A stretch of DNA of 59,940 bases from Cellvibrio sp. (GCA_016712405.1 JADJRD010000012.1:1-59940), one strand, 5' to 3'; numbered from the stretch's first letter, positions 31,310-40,777 are shown. Numbers and translations: made by a program. Notes: a model not told the origin generated them from the sequence alone.

Positions 31310-33322
31310 TCAATCAAATAAATTTAACAAGCTCGAAATAGTCTCGCTGCCTTTGGCGAGATTTTTTTCTTCGTTTTTTTCGCCCATGCCTTCGCGTTCG
31401 ACATCTTCCTGAGGTAGTTCATCCAAAAAGCGGCTGGGAGTGGTGTCGGAAGTTTCGCCGAATTGTTTGCGTTTGCCGGCGTAAGTCATTGTCAGTGTGC
31501 GTTGGGCACGGGTGATGCCAACATAAGCCAACCTTCTTTCTTCTTCGATATTGTTTTCTTCGATGCTGTTGCGATGAGGCAATAAATCTTCTTCCATGCC
31601 GATCATAAATACGTGCGGAAACTCCAATCCTTTGGATGCGTGTAATGTCATGAGTTGAACGGCATCGCTATCATCTTCTTCGGCTTGTTGTTCTAATAAA
31701 TCGCGCAGGACTAATTTGCCGATGGCGGATTCAATTGAAGCATCTTCATCTTGTTCTTCTTGTCGTTGTAATGTTTTTGCAAGGGATTCGATTAAATAAA
31801 TCACATTTTCCATGCGTTTTTCTGCGGCTTTACTATTGCCGGCATTTTGATGTAGCCAGCCTTCGTAATCCATGTCGTTAATCATTTCACGAATGGCCGC
31901 TATAGCGTCACTTTCAAAGCAGTTACGTGTGACTCGCGTAATCCAATGTGAAAACTGTTGTAATCGTTCGAGATTTTTTTCAGCGATACGTGATTGAAAA
32001 CCCAATTCGTTAATGGCCGCAAATAAACTGATATGCCGCTCGCCGGCATATTGCCCAAGTGTTTCTAAGGTGCTGGTGCCGATCTGTCGGCGTGGAGTAT
32101 TGATAATCCGCAAAAAAGCGTTGTCATCATCCGGGTTGATCAACAAACGCAAATAAGCCATCACATCTTTAATTTCTGTTTTGGAGAAAAATGAAGAGCC
32201 ACCACTAATTTTGTAATTGATTTGGTGTTGCTGTAATTTCATTTCCAATAATCGCGATTGATGATTGCCGCGATATAAAACGGCAAAGTCACGAAATTGA
32301 TAACTAAACCGTAGCTTCTGCGTGAGTATTTCCCCGGCAATTCTTTCCGCTTCGGCATCTTCATTGGGGCAGCGAATAATGCGAATAGGATCACCGAGTC
32401 CCATTTCGCTCCACAAAGCCTTGGAAAATTCATGAGGATTTTGTGCAATTAAATGGTTGGCGACGCGTAAGATGCGACTGGTCGAACGATAATTTTGTTC
32501 GAGTTTGATGACTACAAGCTGCGGGTAATCCTGCTTCAGTAGCGACATGTTTTCAGGCCGGGCACCGCGCCAAGCGTAAATGGATTGGTCGTCGTCACCC
32601 ACCACTGTCAAGGCGCCGCGTGTGCCGACCAAGAGTTTGACTAATAGATATTGGCTGGAATTAGTATCTTGATATTCATCGACCAATAAATGACGAATTT
32701 TCTTTTGCCAGTGTGACAAAATATCCGAATGTGTTTGGAAGAGTTGTACCGGAATTAAAATCAGATCATCAAAATCTACTGCATTGTAAGCTTTTAGTGC
32801 TTGAGCATAGGCTTTATAAATAATCGCAATTTTTTGTTCGCCGTCAGATTGGGCAAAAGATTCTGCTTGATGCGGTAGTACTAAATCATTTTTCCATTGG
32901 GATATTTGTAATTGAACTTGATTGAGTAAGTCCGAATCTTGATCGCCTTCGCGAAACAATAATTCTTTTAATAAGCTGCGCGCATCTTCAGCATCAAAGA
33001 TTGAGAAGCCTGGTTTGAATCCCAACTGTTTATGTTCGCGTCGAATAATATTCAAGCCAAGGTTGTGAAAGGTTGAAACCGTTAAGCCTTTGGCTGTGTC
33101 ACCTTTAACTAATTGAGCGACCCGTTCTTTCATTTCACGTGCAGCTTTATTGGTGAAGGTTAAAGCCGCTATGTGACGCGCGGGTATTTCACATTCTTTA
33201 ATCAGATAAGCGATTTTGCGTGTAATCACACTGGTTTTGCCACTGCCAGCACCCGCGAGCACCAAACAGGGGCCATCCACATAGAGCATGGCTTGACGTT
33301 GGCGTGAATTCAGTTGTGTCAC
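31310..33322 (-). CDS. rep: ATP-dependent DNA helicase Rep (UvrD/Rep family)
   Basis: About 670 residues from GTG 33322, chosen because VTQLNSRQRQA aligns with the usual Rep start; a longer frame begins 21 bases earlier. The superfamily-1 motifs are present: VLAGAGSGKT (I, Walker A), ALTFTNKAAREM (Ia), LLVDEYQDTNSSQYLL (II), VVGDDDQSIYAWRGA (III), LEQNYRST (IV), VQLMTLHASKGLEF (V) and VGITRAQRTLTMTYA (VI). Length and motifs match Rep more than UvrD. It unwinds DNA 3' to 5' and helps forks pass protein blocks. It is divergent from the GGDEF-EAL gene, with about 230 bases between. Confidence 0.9.
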   Translation of the reverse strand: MTQLNSRQRQAMLYVDGPCLVLAGAGSGKTSVITRKIAYLIKECEIPARHIAALTFTNKAAREMKERVAQLVKGDTAKGLTVSTFHNLGLNIIRREHKQLGFKPGFSIFDAEDARSLLKELLFREGDQDSDLLNQVQLQISQWKNDLVLPHQAESFAQSDGEQKIAIIYKAYAQALKAYNAVDFDDLILIPVQLFQTHSDILSHWQKKIRHLLVDEYQDTNSSQYLLVKLLVGTRGALTVVGDDDQSIYAWRGARPENMSLLKQDYPQLVVIKLEQNYRSTSRILRVANHLIAQNPHEFSKALWSEMGLGDPIRIIRCPNEDAEAERIAGEILTQKLRFSYQFRDFAVLYRGNHQSRLLEMKLQQHQINYKISGGSSFFSKTEIKDVMAYLRLLINPDDDNAFLRIINTPRRQIGTSTLETLGQYAGERHISLFAAINELGFQSRIAEKNLERLQQFSHWITRVTRNCFESDAIAAIREMINDMDYEGWLHQNAGNSKAAEKRMENVIYLIESLAKTLQRQEEQDEDASIESAIGKLVLRDLLEQQAEEDDSDAVQLMTLHASKGLEFPHVFMIGMEEDLLPHRNSIEENNIEEERRLAYVGITRAQRTLTMTYAGKRKQFGETSDTTPSRFLDELPQEDVEREGMGEKNEEKNLAKGSETISSLLNLFD

Positions 33323-33549
33323 AAACAAACCCTTAAATAACAATGAATTGCGATTTTACCAGTAAGCCATTCAAAAATCCGCATTCCTTTGATTGCCTCT
33401 AGCTTGAATCCTGCTGGCTTTGGACTATAACTCATTGAAGTGATTTGAAGATTCATTGCGCCCAATTGATATAACAACTAAGACATAAAACTGAATTGAA
33501 AAACGGATACATCCACTAAACTGCTTTTCTTCTGAAGTTTACATGAGGA

Positions 33550-35286
33550 ATGGGTTCCTTGAACGACAGTGTTCGCATTCTTTTTATAGATCGAGAGCAA
33601 GGCGAATATTTATTGGTCGCTGAGTTGCTATCGCATATTCGTCACGTTGATTACGATTTGGTTTGGTGTTCTTCTTTAGTAGAAGCTTTGCCGCTATTGT
33701 TGGGTGATGATTTTGATGTTGCATTACTTGACTACTATTGGGGGCGTGATTCGGCGCGCGACTTGCTCAGTATGGCTCGCGTGCATGCCTGTAAAACACC
33801 GATTGTGTTAATGACCGATGAGATTGAAACTCATGTCGATGAAGAGGCTATTCGTGCAGGCGCAGCAGATTATTTAATAAAAGCGCAAATTGATGCTCCT
33901 TTGCTGGAAAGAACCTTGCGTTACGCGATTGAACGAAAATCCATGGAGCAGCATTTAGCGCATCTCGCCCACTATGACTCGCTCACCAATATTCCCAATC
34001 GAATTTTATTTCGCGATAGGCTAGAGCATGCGATTCTATTGGCTGAGCGCGATGGAACCAATTTTAGTTTGATGTTCATTGATTTGAATGGATTTAAACA
34101 AGTCAATGACAATTTTGGTCATGATGCCGGTGATGAAATTATCAAAATTTGTGCGCAACGATTGAGTATGTGTTTACGTCGAAGCGATTTGGTGGCGCGT
34201 ATGGGCGGCGATGAATTTACCCTGTTGATGCAAAATACGGATAACAATCGCGATGTCGCCTTAATTGCTGAAAAAGTGATTCAATCAATATCACTTCCTG
34301 CCGCAGTAAAAGGTTTTGAGTTGGTTGTCGGCTGTAGTATTGGTATTGCGGTCTACCCGCAAGCTGGAAGGGACGCTGATACCTTATTAAAACATGCTGA
34401 CATGGCAATGTATAAAGCGAAGCAGGATACAGAAAATCATTATCGCTTTTTTACTGAATCCATGAACAAAGATGTGAAACGGCAATTGCGTATGGAAGCC
34501 GATTTGCGATTGGCGTTAAAAAAACAACAGTTTGTATTGCATTATCAACCGCGGATCGATGTCAGCTCTGGAAAAATAACGGCAGTTGAGGCTTTATTGC
34601 GATGGAATAAACCGGGCGTTGGACTGATTAATGCCAGTGAATTTATTGAGGCGGCAGAAGAAACCGGTGTGATTACGTCAATAGGTTATTGGGTCATTCG
34701 ACAAGCCTGTTTTGATCTAAAGCGTTTGCGCCAATCCTTTGGCTATCCCTTGGTTATGGCGATTAATATGTCTCTGAAACAATTTCGTGACGAAAATCTG
34801 GTGCATGAAGTTGGAGGAATTTTTAATGATTTTTCTATTAATCCTGGCGAAATTGAATTTGAGATCAGTGAAACTGCATTTGCAGAAAATTTGGATTTTA
34901 TCACCCTCTGTATGAAACCTTTGGCGTATTTTGGTGTTAATTTTTTATTGGATGATTTTGGTTCGGGTCATTCTTCATTGCTGCATTTGCAGCGATTACC
35001 CATGAGCAGTGTCAAAATTGATTTGCATTATCTGTTGGAGTTAAATCGTAGTTTGATTGATCGTCGATTGGTTTCGGCTGTAATTACCTTTGCACAACAA
35101 TTAGGGAAGCAATTGGTTATTGAGGGTGTTGAAACAAAAGAACAGTTAGAGTGGTTAACTGATTTGGGTTGTGATCAAATGCAAGGTTATTTATTTTCAG
35201 AAGCGACTAGTGTGGAAAGTTTGGTTGAAACCTATTCTTCAGGCAATCAAATATCCGTTGCAATTAATAACTCTATCTCTTGTTAA
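33550..35286 (+). CDS. REC-GGDEF-EAL cyclic-di-GMP protein
   Basis: A 578-residue protein. Residues 8-125 are a receiver with Asp61 (VALLDYYWG). The GGDEF domain has the intact active site GGDEF (219-223) and an I-site RRSD (210-213), five residues before it. The EAL domain has E347-A-L in VEALLRW, plus NMS, EIS, the metal-binding pair D468-D469 in DDFGSG, VKID and EGVET, so both halves look catalytically capable. The cell could make or break cyclic-di-GMP depending on phosphorylation by an unknown kinase; no kinase is next to it. Cyclic-di-GMP commonly controls exopolysaccharide production. The start is used with a weak ribosome site GAGGAAT. Confidence 0.85.
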   Translation: MGSLNDSVRILFIDREQGEYLLVAELLSHIRHVDYDLVWCSSLVEALPLLLGDDFDVALLDYYWGRDSARDLLSMARVHACKTPIVLMTDEIETHVDEEAIRAGAADYLIKAQIDAPLLERTLRYAIERKSMEQHLAHLAHYDSLTNIPNRILFRDRLEHAILLAERDGTNFSLMFIDLNGFKQVNDNFGHDAGDEIIKICAQRLSMCLRRSDLVARMGGDEFTLLMQNTDNNRDVALIAEKVIQSISLPAAVKGFELVVGCSIGIAVYPQAGRDADTLLKHADMAMYKAKQDTENHYRFFTESMNKDVKRQLRMEADLRLALKKQQFVLHYQPRIDVSSGKITAVEALLRWNKPGVGLINASEFIEAAEETGVITSIGYWVIRQACFDLKRLRQSFGYPLVMAINMSLKQFRDENLVHEVGGIFNDFSINPGEIEFEISETAFAENLDFITLCMKPLAYFGVNFLLDDFGSGHSSLLHLQRLPMSSVKIDLHYLLELNRSLIDRRLVSAVITFAQQLGKQLVIEGVETKEQLEWLTDLGCDQMQGYLFSEATSVESLVETYSSGNQISVAINNSISC

Positions 35287-35348
35287 ATTTAATTAATCCA
35301 CTGGATGTCAATTGATATTAGCTGACACCCGGTCATCGTTTCTCTTTT

Positions 35349-36848
35349 CTAACTGACCTGTCGATCCAATGTTCTGTAACTCAGCGCTTCCGAAATTTCG
35401 GCAATACTGATGTGTTCTTTTTCTGCCATGTCCGCCAAAGTGCGGGAAAGTTTTAATACGCGATGTAATGCGCGAGTAGATAGCCCCAACTTCTCAATCG
35501 CTTGTTCCAAAAATTGGGAATCCTGAGCGCTGATTGCGCAAAATGTTTCCAATTCAGATGCACTGAGTTGATGATTGATTTTGCCTTGACGTTGTATCTG
35601 TGTGGTGCGAGTTTTTTTGACGCGTTCACGAATACTTGCGCTGGATTCATTTTGTTGTTTTGTTAGTAATTCACCTTGTTTTAGCGCTCTGACAGGAACA
35701 TGCATATCAATGCGATCCAGTAATGGGCCGGACAATCTGTCGCGATAACGGCGAATTTGTTCGGATGTGCATCGGCATCGACTATTGTCACTGCCGTGAT
35801 ATCCACAGGGGCAAGGATTCATCGCAGCAATTAATTGGAATTTTGCGGGGTAACAGGCTTGTGCTCTTGCGCGTGAAATTCTAACTTCACCGTTTTCCAA
35901 AGGTTCACGTAACACTTCCAATACTTTTCGTTGAAACTCAGGTAATTCATCTAAAAATAAAACGCCTGAATGTGCCAAAGAAATTTCACCTGGTTTTGGA
36001 TTTGATCCTCCGCCGACTAATGCAGCCGCGGAACTTGTATGATGGGGGGCGCGAAAAGGTCTTTGTCCTAAAGCCAATTGACTGTCTGCCGATGCGACCG
36101 AATAAATTGCCGCAACATCTAACATTTCTCTTTCGGTTAACACCGGAAGCAAACCCGCTAATCGACTGGCCAACATGGTTTTTCCTGTACCCGGTGGTCC
36201 ATAAAGTAAAAGATTGTGTCCACCCGATGCACAAATTTCCAATGCGCGTTTTGCGTGTAACTGACCTTTTACATCTGCAAGATCTAATCCGCCTTCTTGC
36301 GCGACAGGTTTGGTGGGAATTTGTTGATGTAAAAATTCTCGGCCATGTAAGTGTGCGCAGACTTGCAATAAAGAATCAGCAGCAAAGACGCGTGTTTGGC
36401 TGCCCATGGCGGCTTCGGCTGCATTGTTTCGGCTAATAATTAATGCGCGTTTGGCATCGCAGGCAGCGAGAGATGCCGGTAAAGCTGCGTTCACTCCACG
36501 CAATTCACCCGATAGTGCCAGCTCACCTAAAAATTCTGTTTCTTGAAGACTTTCTAAAGGAATCTGCCCTGATGCCGCCAAAATTCCCAATGCAATCGCT
36601 AAATCATAACGGCCGCCTTCTTTGGGTAGATCCGCAGGTGCAAGATTAACGGTGATGCGTCGAGCAGGAAATTCGAGATAAGAATTTAAAATCGCACTGC
36701 GAACACGATCTTTACTTTCTTTAACGGCAGCTTCAGGTAGACCAACGATTGATAACGCAGGCAATCCATTTGAGAGATGTACTTCAACCGTAACCAGAGG
36801 GGCTTCGATACCCAGTTTCGCGCGGGAATAGACAACAGCGAGTGACAT
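35349..36848 (-). CDS. comM: ComM/YifB family Mg-chelatase-like AAA+ ATPase
   Basis: A 499-residue intact protein, the family's usual length. The N-terminal Lon-like domain (GLEAPLVTVEVHL, GLPALSIVGLP) is followed by the AAA+ module with Walker A YGPPGTGKT, the GQRPFRAPHHT motif, Walker B GVLFLDELPEF and a cysteine cluster MNPCPCGYHG and RCRC. ComM is the hexameric helicase that drives branch migration of incoming DNA in natural transformation. It is expressed alone on the minus strand. Confidence 0.88.
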   Translation of the reverse strand: MSLAVVYSRAKLGIEAPLVTVEVHLSNGLPALSIVGLPEAAVKESKDRVRSAILNSYLEFPARRITVNLAPADLPKEGGRYDLAIALGILAASGQIPLESLQETEFLGELALSGELRGVNAALPASLAACDAKRALIISRNNAAEAAMGSQTRVFAADSLLQVCAHLHGREFLHQQIPTKPVAQEGGLDLADVKGQLHAKRALEICASGGHNLLLYGPPGTGKTMLASRLAGLLPVLTEREMLDVAAIYSVASADSQLALGQRPFRAPHHTSSAAALVGGGSNPKPGEISLAHSGVLFLDELPEFQRKVLEVLREPLENGEVRISRARAQACYPAKFQLIAAMNPCPCGYHGSDNSRCRCTSEQIRRYRDRLSGPLLDRIDMHVPVRALKQGELLTKQQNESSASIRERVKKTRTTQIQRQGKINHQLSASELETFCAISAQDSQFLEQAIEKLGLSTRALHRVLKLSRTLADMAEKEHISIAEISEALSYRTLDRQVS

Positions 36849-36936
36849 ATTTGCATCCTTGTAAATAAGTAAAACATCCTGTGGTGCGGACTATACCTGA
36901 GGGTGATGATTCTTGCCAAGGATAAAATCTTAGGGA

Positions 36937-37821
36937 TTAGAAAGGGGGGTTATAGAAATACTGCTTAAAGTTAAGATCGATTCCCTCAAGTTGTGGGTTG
37001 TGTAGATAAAAAATGCGACGAGAGGATAGCTTGGCAAAATCCAGATTTTTTTGATTATGTTTTTTCCAAATTTTCAGGGCGGTTCCATCTTGATACATGC
37101 GGGTTAGTCCCTTAGTAACGCGTTCTAGCAACAGATGATTATTTTTGTTGGTCCAAAAAAAACGTGGGAATGGATAATAAAGTGCGAAAGATTCATCAAG
37201 AGCAAGATTGTTAATGGATTTGTGTGCATCCCACTCGGGCAGTATTTCTGTAACACTGCGGCAAAATAAATCAAAGCGACCTCGAGCAACTGAAGGAAAA
37301 AGACTTTTGTAGCTCGCGTATTCAATAACATTAAAACCATTTGCTTTTAAAACCTCAACATCCAGCCAGCTTTTACCTTGACCAATAGTATATTGTCGTA
37401 ATTGATCTAATTGGGTTGCTTGCTTGAGTTCTGCCAGCTTTTCCTTACGAGTAAAACAAACGCGATAACTCATCATGCCGAAATCTATTGGCAATGGAAC
37501 AAAAGCATATTGACTCGCCATTTCTGTTGAATAACTGGTACCTATCAACAAATTGCTTACCAAGTTGTTTTTGGCGAGTAACTTGGCGCGGGGGAAGGTC
37601 AATTCAAACAGAGGAATCAGTTGATATGGGCCATATTCTTCTTGGGTGTTATCCAATGCTCCTTTAATTAACTCAATGTAATAGGTATACATACCATCAT
37701 CAGCAATTGACTCTACTCGATAGTGCACAGAAAAAGAGGTTGCTGAATTGGCAAGAGGGAATTGCCAAATGAGAAGTCCAATCATAAAAAACATAAATTT
37801 CGATGGGCGAAAATATGACAT
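36937..37821 (-). CDS. Periplasmic solute-binding protein-like, family 3 type
   Basis: A 294-residue protein with a signal peptide (residues 1-24, ending LANS). YTYYIELIKGAL, LLIGTSYSTEM, YRVCFTRKEKLAELKQATQL, GRFDLFCRSVTEILPEW and LALDESFALYYPFPRFFW follow the order of bacterial extracellular solute-binding proteins family 3, but no permease genes are near. Orphan proteins of this type are frequent in gammaproteobacteria and may sense ligands or serve a remote transporter. The ligand is unknown. Confidence 0.65.
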   Translation of the reverse strand: MSYFRPSKFMFFMIGLLIWQFPLANSATSFSVHYRVESIADDGMYTYYIELIKGALDNTQEEYGPYQLIPLFELTFPRAKLLAKNNLVSNLLIGTSYSTEMASQYAFVPLPIDFGMMSYRVCFTRKEKLAELKQATQLDQLRQYTIGQGKSWLDVEVLKANGFNVIEYASYKSLFPSVARGRFDLFCRSVTEILPEWDAHKSINNLALDESFALYYPFPRFFWTNKNNHLLLERVTKGLTRMYQDGTALKIWKKHNQKNLDFAKLSSRRIFYLHNPQLEGIDLNFKQYFYNPPF

Positions 37822-37845
37822 GTTCCTAGCCCTGTTTTATAAGAT

Positions 37846-38082
37846 TCATTCTTGTGAATGTTGCAGTTTTTCCATTATCGCCAACTTTGTTTCCAGTGCT
37901 TCCAACTTTTCTCGCGTTCTTTGCAGTACCGCTGTTTGTGCGTCGAACTCATCACGCGTGACCAAATCCAATCGCGAAGCTGCTGATTCAATCAGGCGTT
38001 TTAAGTCCTGACGACTGATCAATTCTTCTTTAGGTAGCTGTAGTTGGATCTGCTCCAAAAACTCTTTTAGGGGGGAAATCAT
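37846..38082 (-). CDS. ubiK: UbiK family accessory factor (BMFP)
   Basis: From ATG 38082 the protein has 78 residues: FLEQIQLQLPKEELISRQDL and a C-terminal coiled coil rich in Leu, Glu and Arg, the pattern of the YqiC/UbiK family. UbiK helps organise aerobic ubiquinone synthesis around UbiJ and membrane lipid. A nine-residue longer start exists at 38109 but ATG 38082 fits family length. It lies just upstream of the divergent glnK control region. Confidence 0.8.
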   Translation of the reverse strand: MISPLKEFLEQIQLQLPKEELISRQDLKRLIESAASRLDLVTRDEFDAQTAVLQRTREKLEALETKLAIMEKLQHSQE

Positions 38083-38217
38083 GTTTGATTCTCTGAGAAA
38101 AAATATCACTTTGTGAGTCGTTGTTGCTGACTATAACAGCAGTGAAATTAAAATTCCTGAATTGATTTTCCCTGCAAACTGGCGAAATTACTGAAAAAAT
38201 GGATTTATTTAGCGGGT

Positions 38218-38266
38218 TGCTTCATTTTGGTGCCAGTGGTTTTTTGTTGTGTTCAGAATTGGTGCC
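38218..38266 (+). promoter_or_regulatory. Two candidate NtrC sites upstream of glnK
   Basis: Site 1, 38218-38234 (TGCTTCATTTTGGTGCC), matches the NtrC palindrome TGCACC-N5-GGTGCA at 14 of 17 positions. Site 2, 38250-38266 (TGTTCAGAATTGGTGCC), keeps one strong half, GGTGC. The sites are 32 bases apart, three helical turns, as expected for cooperative NtrC binding. They sit about 85-130 bases before the sigma-54 promoter. Confidence 0.6.
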
Positions 38267-38350
38267 TGATTGTGATTCTTCCCAATTAGATTTGTCGATT
38301 GGTTGTTGTTAAAAATCCTAAGCATCTGTTTTTTATGGATTTTTATAATT

Positions 38351-38366
38351 TGGCCTGCCTTGTGCA
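38351..38366 (+). promoter_or_regulatory. Sigma-54 promoter of glnK-amtB
   Basis: TGGCCTGCCTTGTGCA has TGGC at the -24 element and TGC at the -12 element with exact 10-base spacing between GG and GC. It is 46 bases before the glnK start. With the upstream NtrC sites this predicts expression under nitrogen limitation. Confidence 0.75.
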
Positions 38367-38411
38367 ATTTGCCCCGTGCAGATAGTACGAGGATTTTTTA
38401 GGAGAAAGCCA

Positions 38412-38750
38412 ATGAAGTTGGTAACAGCAATTATTAAACCTTTTAAGTTGGATGTGGTGCGTGAGGCCTTGTCTGAAATTGGTATCAATGGCATGACCGT
38501 TACTGAGGTTAAAGGTTTTGGTCGTCAAAAAGGCCATTCTGAATTGTACCGGGGGGCTGAGTACGTTGTTGATTTTTTACCAAAAACAAAACTCGAGATT
38601 GCTGTTTCTGATACTGAGGTGGATAAGGTTGTAGAGGCCATTACCAAAGCAGCCAATAGCGGCAAGATCGGCGATGGAAAGATTTTTGTATCAAGTCTGG
38701 AACAGGTGGTGCGAATTCGTACGGGTGATACCGGCGATCAAGCACTGTAA
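38412..38750 (+). CDS. glnK: PII nitrogen regulatory protein GlnK
   Basis: A 112-residue PII protein. ATG 38412 has an AGGAG ribosome site; an in-frame earlier start is rejected because MKLVTAIIKPFK is the family start. The T-loop carries Tyr51 (ELYRGAEYVVDF) that is uridylylated by GlnD, and the nucleotide site has GKIGDGKIFV. It senses 2-oxoglutarate and ADP/ATP and blocks AmtB when nitrogen is plentiful. It is the first gene of a sigma-54 unit with amtB 51 bases downstream. A second copy lies after amtB. Confidence 0.92.
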   Translation: MKLVTAIIKPFKLDVVREALSEIGINGMTVTEVKGFGRQKGHSELYRGAEYVVDFLPKTKLEIAVSDTEVDKVVEAITKAANSGKIGDGKIFVSSLEQVVRIRTGDTGDQAL

Positions 38751-38801
38751 CAATAACAAATATTCTATTCAGCAGTTAATAATCACCTTAGGAGTAATCC
38801 C

Positions 38802-40223
38802 GTGAAAAAATTGATCTCAATGGGCGCTAAATTCGCCCCCTTTGCTGTCGTGGCAGCCTTGATGTTGGCTTCTGGTCAAGTGTTTGCCCAAGAGGCACCC
38901 AGTGCCAATAAAGGCGATATCGCCTGGATGTTGACCAGTACATTATTGGTATTGTTTATGGTGTTACCAGGTCTTGCGTTGTTTTATGGCGGTATGGTGC
39001 GCTCCAAGAACATACTCTCCCTTTCTATGCAGATATTTGTAACTTTCTGCTTGATTAGTATTCTCTGGGCGATTTACGGTTATTCATTGGCCTTTACAAC
39101 GGGCAGTGAAGCTTTAGGTCAATTTATTGGTGGATTTGATCGCCTGTTTTTGAAAGGCATAACCGATGCTTCTTTAGCTGCGACTTTCAGTAAAGGTGTT
39201 TATATTCCTGAATATTTATACGCAGCTTTCCAAATGACATTCGCTGCCTTGACACCTTGTTTGATTGTCGGTGCATTCGCTGAACGTATGAAGTTTTCTG
39301 CAGTGCTGTTGTTTATGGTGTTGTGGTTCACTTTCTCTTACTTGCCGATTGCTCACATGGTTTGGTTCTGGGCGGGCCCTGATGCTTACACTACTGCTGA
39401 AGCGGCAACTGCAGCAGGTTCTGGCGCGGGTTATCTTTTTGCCATGGGTGCTTTGGATTTTGCGGGCGGTACTGTCGTTCATATCAATGCCGGTATTGCA
39501 GGTTTGGTGGGTTGTTTGTTGATTGGTAAGCGTAAAGGTTTTGGAAATCAATCTTTGGCACCACACAACGTTCCTTTCACTATGATTGGTGCGGCGCTGC
39601 TCTGGGTAGGTTGGTTTGGTTTCAACGTGGGTTCAAACCTTGAAGCTAATGCTTTTGCGTCACAAGTATTTATCAATACTTTCCTTGCAACAGCAGCAGC
39701 TGTATTGGCTTGGACATTTGGTGAGTGGTTGATGCGTGGTAAGCCTACAATGTTGGGTGCTGCTTCAGGCGCTATTGCCGGTTTGGTTGCTATTACCCCT
39801 GCGTGTGGATGGGTCGGGCCAATAAGGTCAATTGTGATAGGTTTGTTGAGCGGCTTCATTTGTATGTTGGCGGTATTGAAACTGAAAGCTATGTTAGGTT
39901 ATGACGATTCTCTGGACGTGTTTGGTGTTCACTGTGTGGGTGGAATTCTGGGTGCGATTCTGACAGGTGTGTTCAACAGCCCTGATTTGGGTGGCACTAA
40001 TGTGTACGATTATGTTGCAGGCACTTGGACAGCGTCACCTGGCATGGGAGCACAAGTCTGGATACAAACCAAAGCCGTTGGCATTACGATTATTTGGTCT
40101 GCTGTTGTATCTGTGATCGCCTACAAACTGGTGGATATTGTTATAGGTCTGCGTGTTACCGATGAAGTGGAAACCGAAGGTTTGGATACTGCTGAGCATG
40201 GTGAGCGTGGCTACCACATGTAA
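38802..40223 (+). CDS. amtB: Ammonium transporter AmtB
   Basis: A 473-residue membrane protein starting at GTG 38802 after an AGGAGT ribosome site. A signal peptide (ending QVFAQE) precedes 11 helices, as in AmtB. The twin pore histidines lie in GGTVVHINAG and FGVHCVGG. The intracellular loop and C-terminal HGERGYHM tail contact GlnK. It conducts ammonium when nitrogen is low. Its neighbours on both sides are glnK copies. Confidence 0.92.
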   Translation: MKKLISMGAKFAPFAVVAALMLASGQVFAQEAPSANKGDIAWMLTSTLLVLFMVLPGLALFYGGMVRSKNILSLSMQIFVTFCLISILWAIYGYSLAFTTGSEALGQFIGGFDRLFLKGITDASLAATFSKGVYIPEYLYAAFQMTFAALTPCLIVGAFAERMKFSAVLLFMVLWFTFSYLPIAHMVWFWAGPDAYTTAEAATAAGSGAGYLFAMGALDFAGGTVVHINAGIAGLVGCLLIGKRKGFGNQSLAPHNVPFTMIGAALLWVGWFGFNVGSNLEANAFASQVFINTFLATAAAVLAWTFGEWLMRGKPTMLGAASGAIAGLVAITPACGWVGPIRSIVIGLLSGFICMLAVLKLKAMLGYDDSLDVFGVHCVGGILGAILTGVFNSPDLGGTNVYDYVAGTWTASPGMGAQVWIQTKAVGITIIWSAVVSVIAYKLVDIVIGLRVTDEVETEGLDTAEHGERGYHM

Positions 40224-40226
40224 TCC

Positions 40227-40255
40227 CTAACCCCCTCAGAAATGAGGGGGGTTAG
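40227..40255 (+). terminator. Hairpin after amtB
   Basis: CTAACCCCCTCA and TGAGGGGGGTTAG pair around a GAAA loop with one bulged G, three bases after the amtB stop. There is no T tract, so it may reduce read-through or protect the 3' end of glnK-amtB mRNA rather than terminate cleanly. Confidence 0.55.
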
Positions 40256-40387
40256 ATGGTTTAGACAAATAGGCAGATGCCATAGAATAGAAATCATGAC
40301 TGGGTGCTTTTGAAAAACTGACGTTCTAGGTGTATCTTAGGCATCCAATCAATATCCATTCATTCGACAATAACGCAGGAAACTACA

Positions 40388-40726
40388 ATGAAACTGATTA
40401 CCGCTGTCGTAAAACCATTCAAGCTTGATGATGTTCGTACTGCACTTTCTGACGTGGGTGTAACGGGCATGACCGTTACGGAAGTGAAAGGTTTTGGCCG
40501 TCAAAAAGGCCATACCGAACTTTATCGTGGAGCAGAGTATGTTGTTGATTTTCTGCCCAAAGTAAAAATTGAATTAGCCGTTGATGACTCCATGGTAGAA
40601 AGTGCTGTTGAGGCAATTACCAAGGCTGCACATACAGGCAAAATCGGGGACGGAAAAATATTTATTTCATCCTTGGATGAAATTATTCGTATCCGTACTG
40701 GCGATACTGGCCCAGCCGCGGTGTGA
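40388..40726 (+). CDS. glnK: PII protein GlnK, second copy
   Basis: A 112-residue PII protein, strongly similar to the first copy but clearly diverged (MKLITAVVKPFKLDDVRTAL against MKLVTAIIKPFKLDVVREAL). Tyr51 and the T-loop TELYRGAEYVVDF are kept, as is GKIGDGKIF. A GCAGGAAAC ribosome site precedes ATG 40388. No sigma-54 match was found in the 160 bases upstream, so it may be expressed from a different promoter and could be the constitutive (GlnB-like) partner. A terminator follows. Confidence 0.9.
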   Translation: MKLITAVVKPFKLDDVRTALSDVGVTGMTVTEVKGFGRQKGHTELYRGAEYVVDFLPKVKIELAVDDSMVESAVEAITKAAHTGKIGDGKIFISSLDEIIRIRTGDTGPAAV

Positions 40727-40751
40727 TATCGCAACACGAGTGAAGATCTAA

Positions 40752-40777
40752 ACGCTGCGCTGAGCAGCGTTTTTTTT
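40752..40777 (+). terminator. Rho-independent terminator after the second glnK
   Basis: ACGCTGC and GCAGCGT make a seven-base-pair stem with a GCTGA loop followed by eight T. Confidence 0.85.

Noticed and set aside
31095..31313. Minus-strand frame of 72 codons after rep
   Set aside because: It is the shadow of the cytochrome c5 fragment on the other strand and crosses its terminator.
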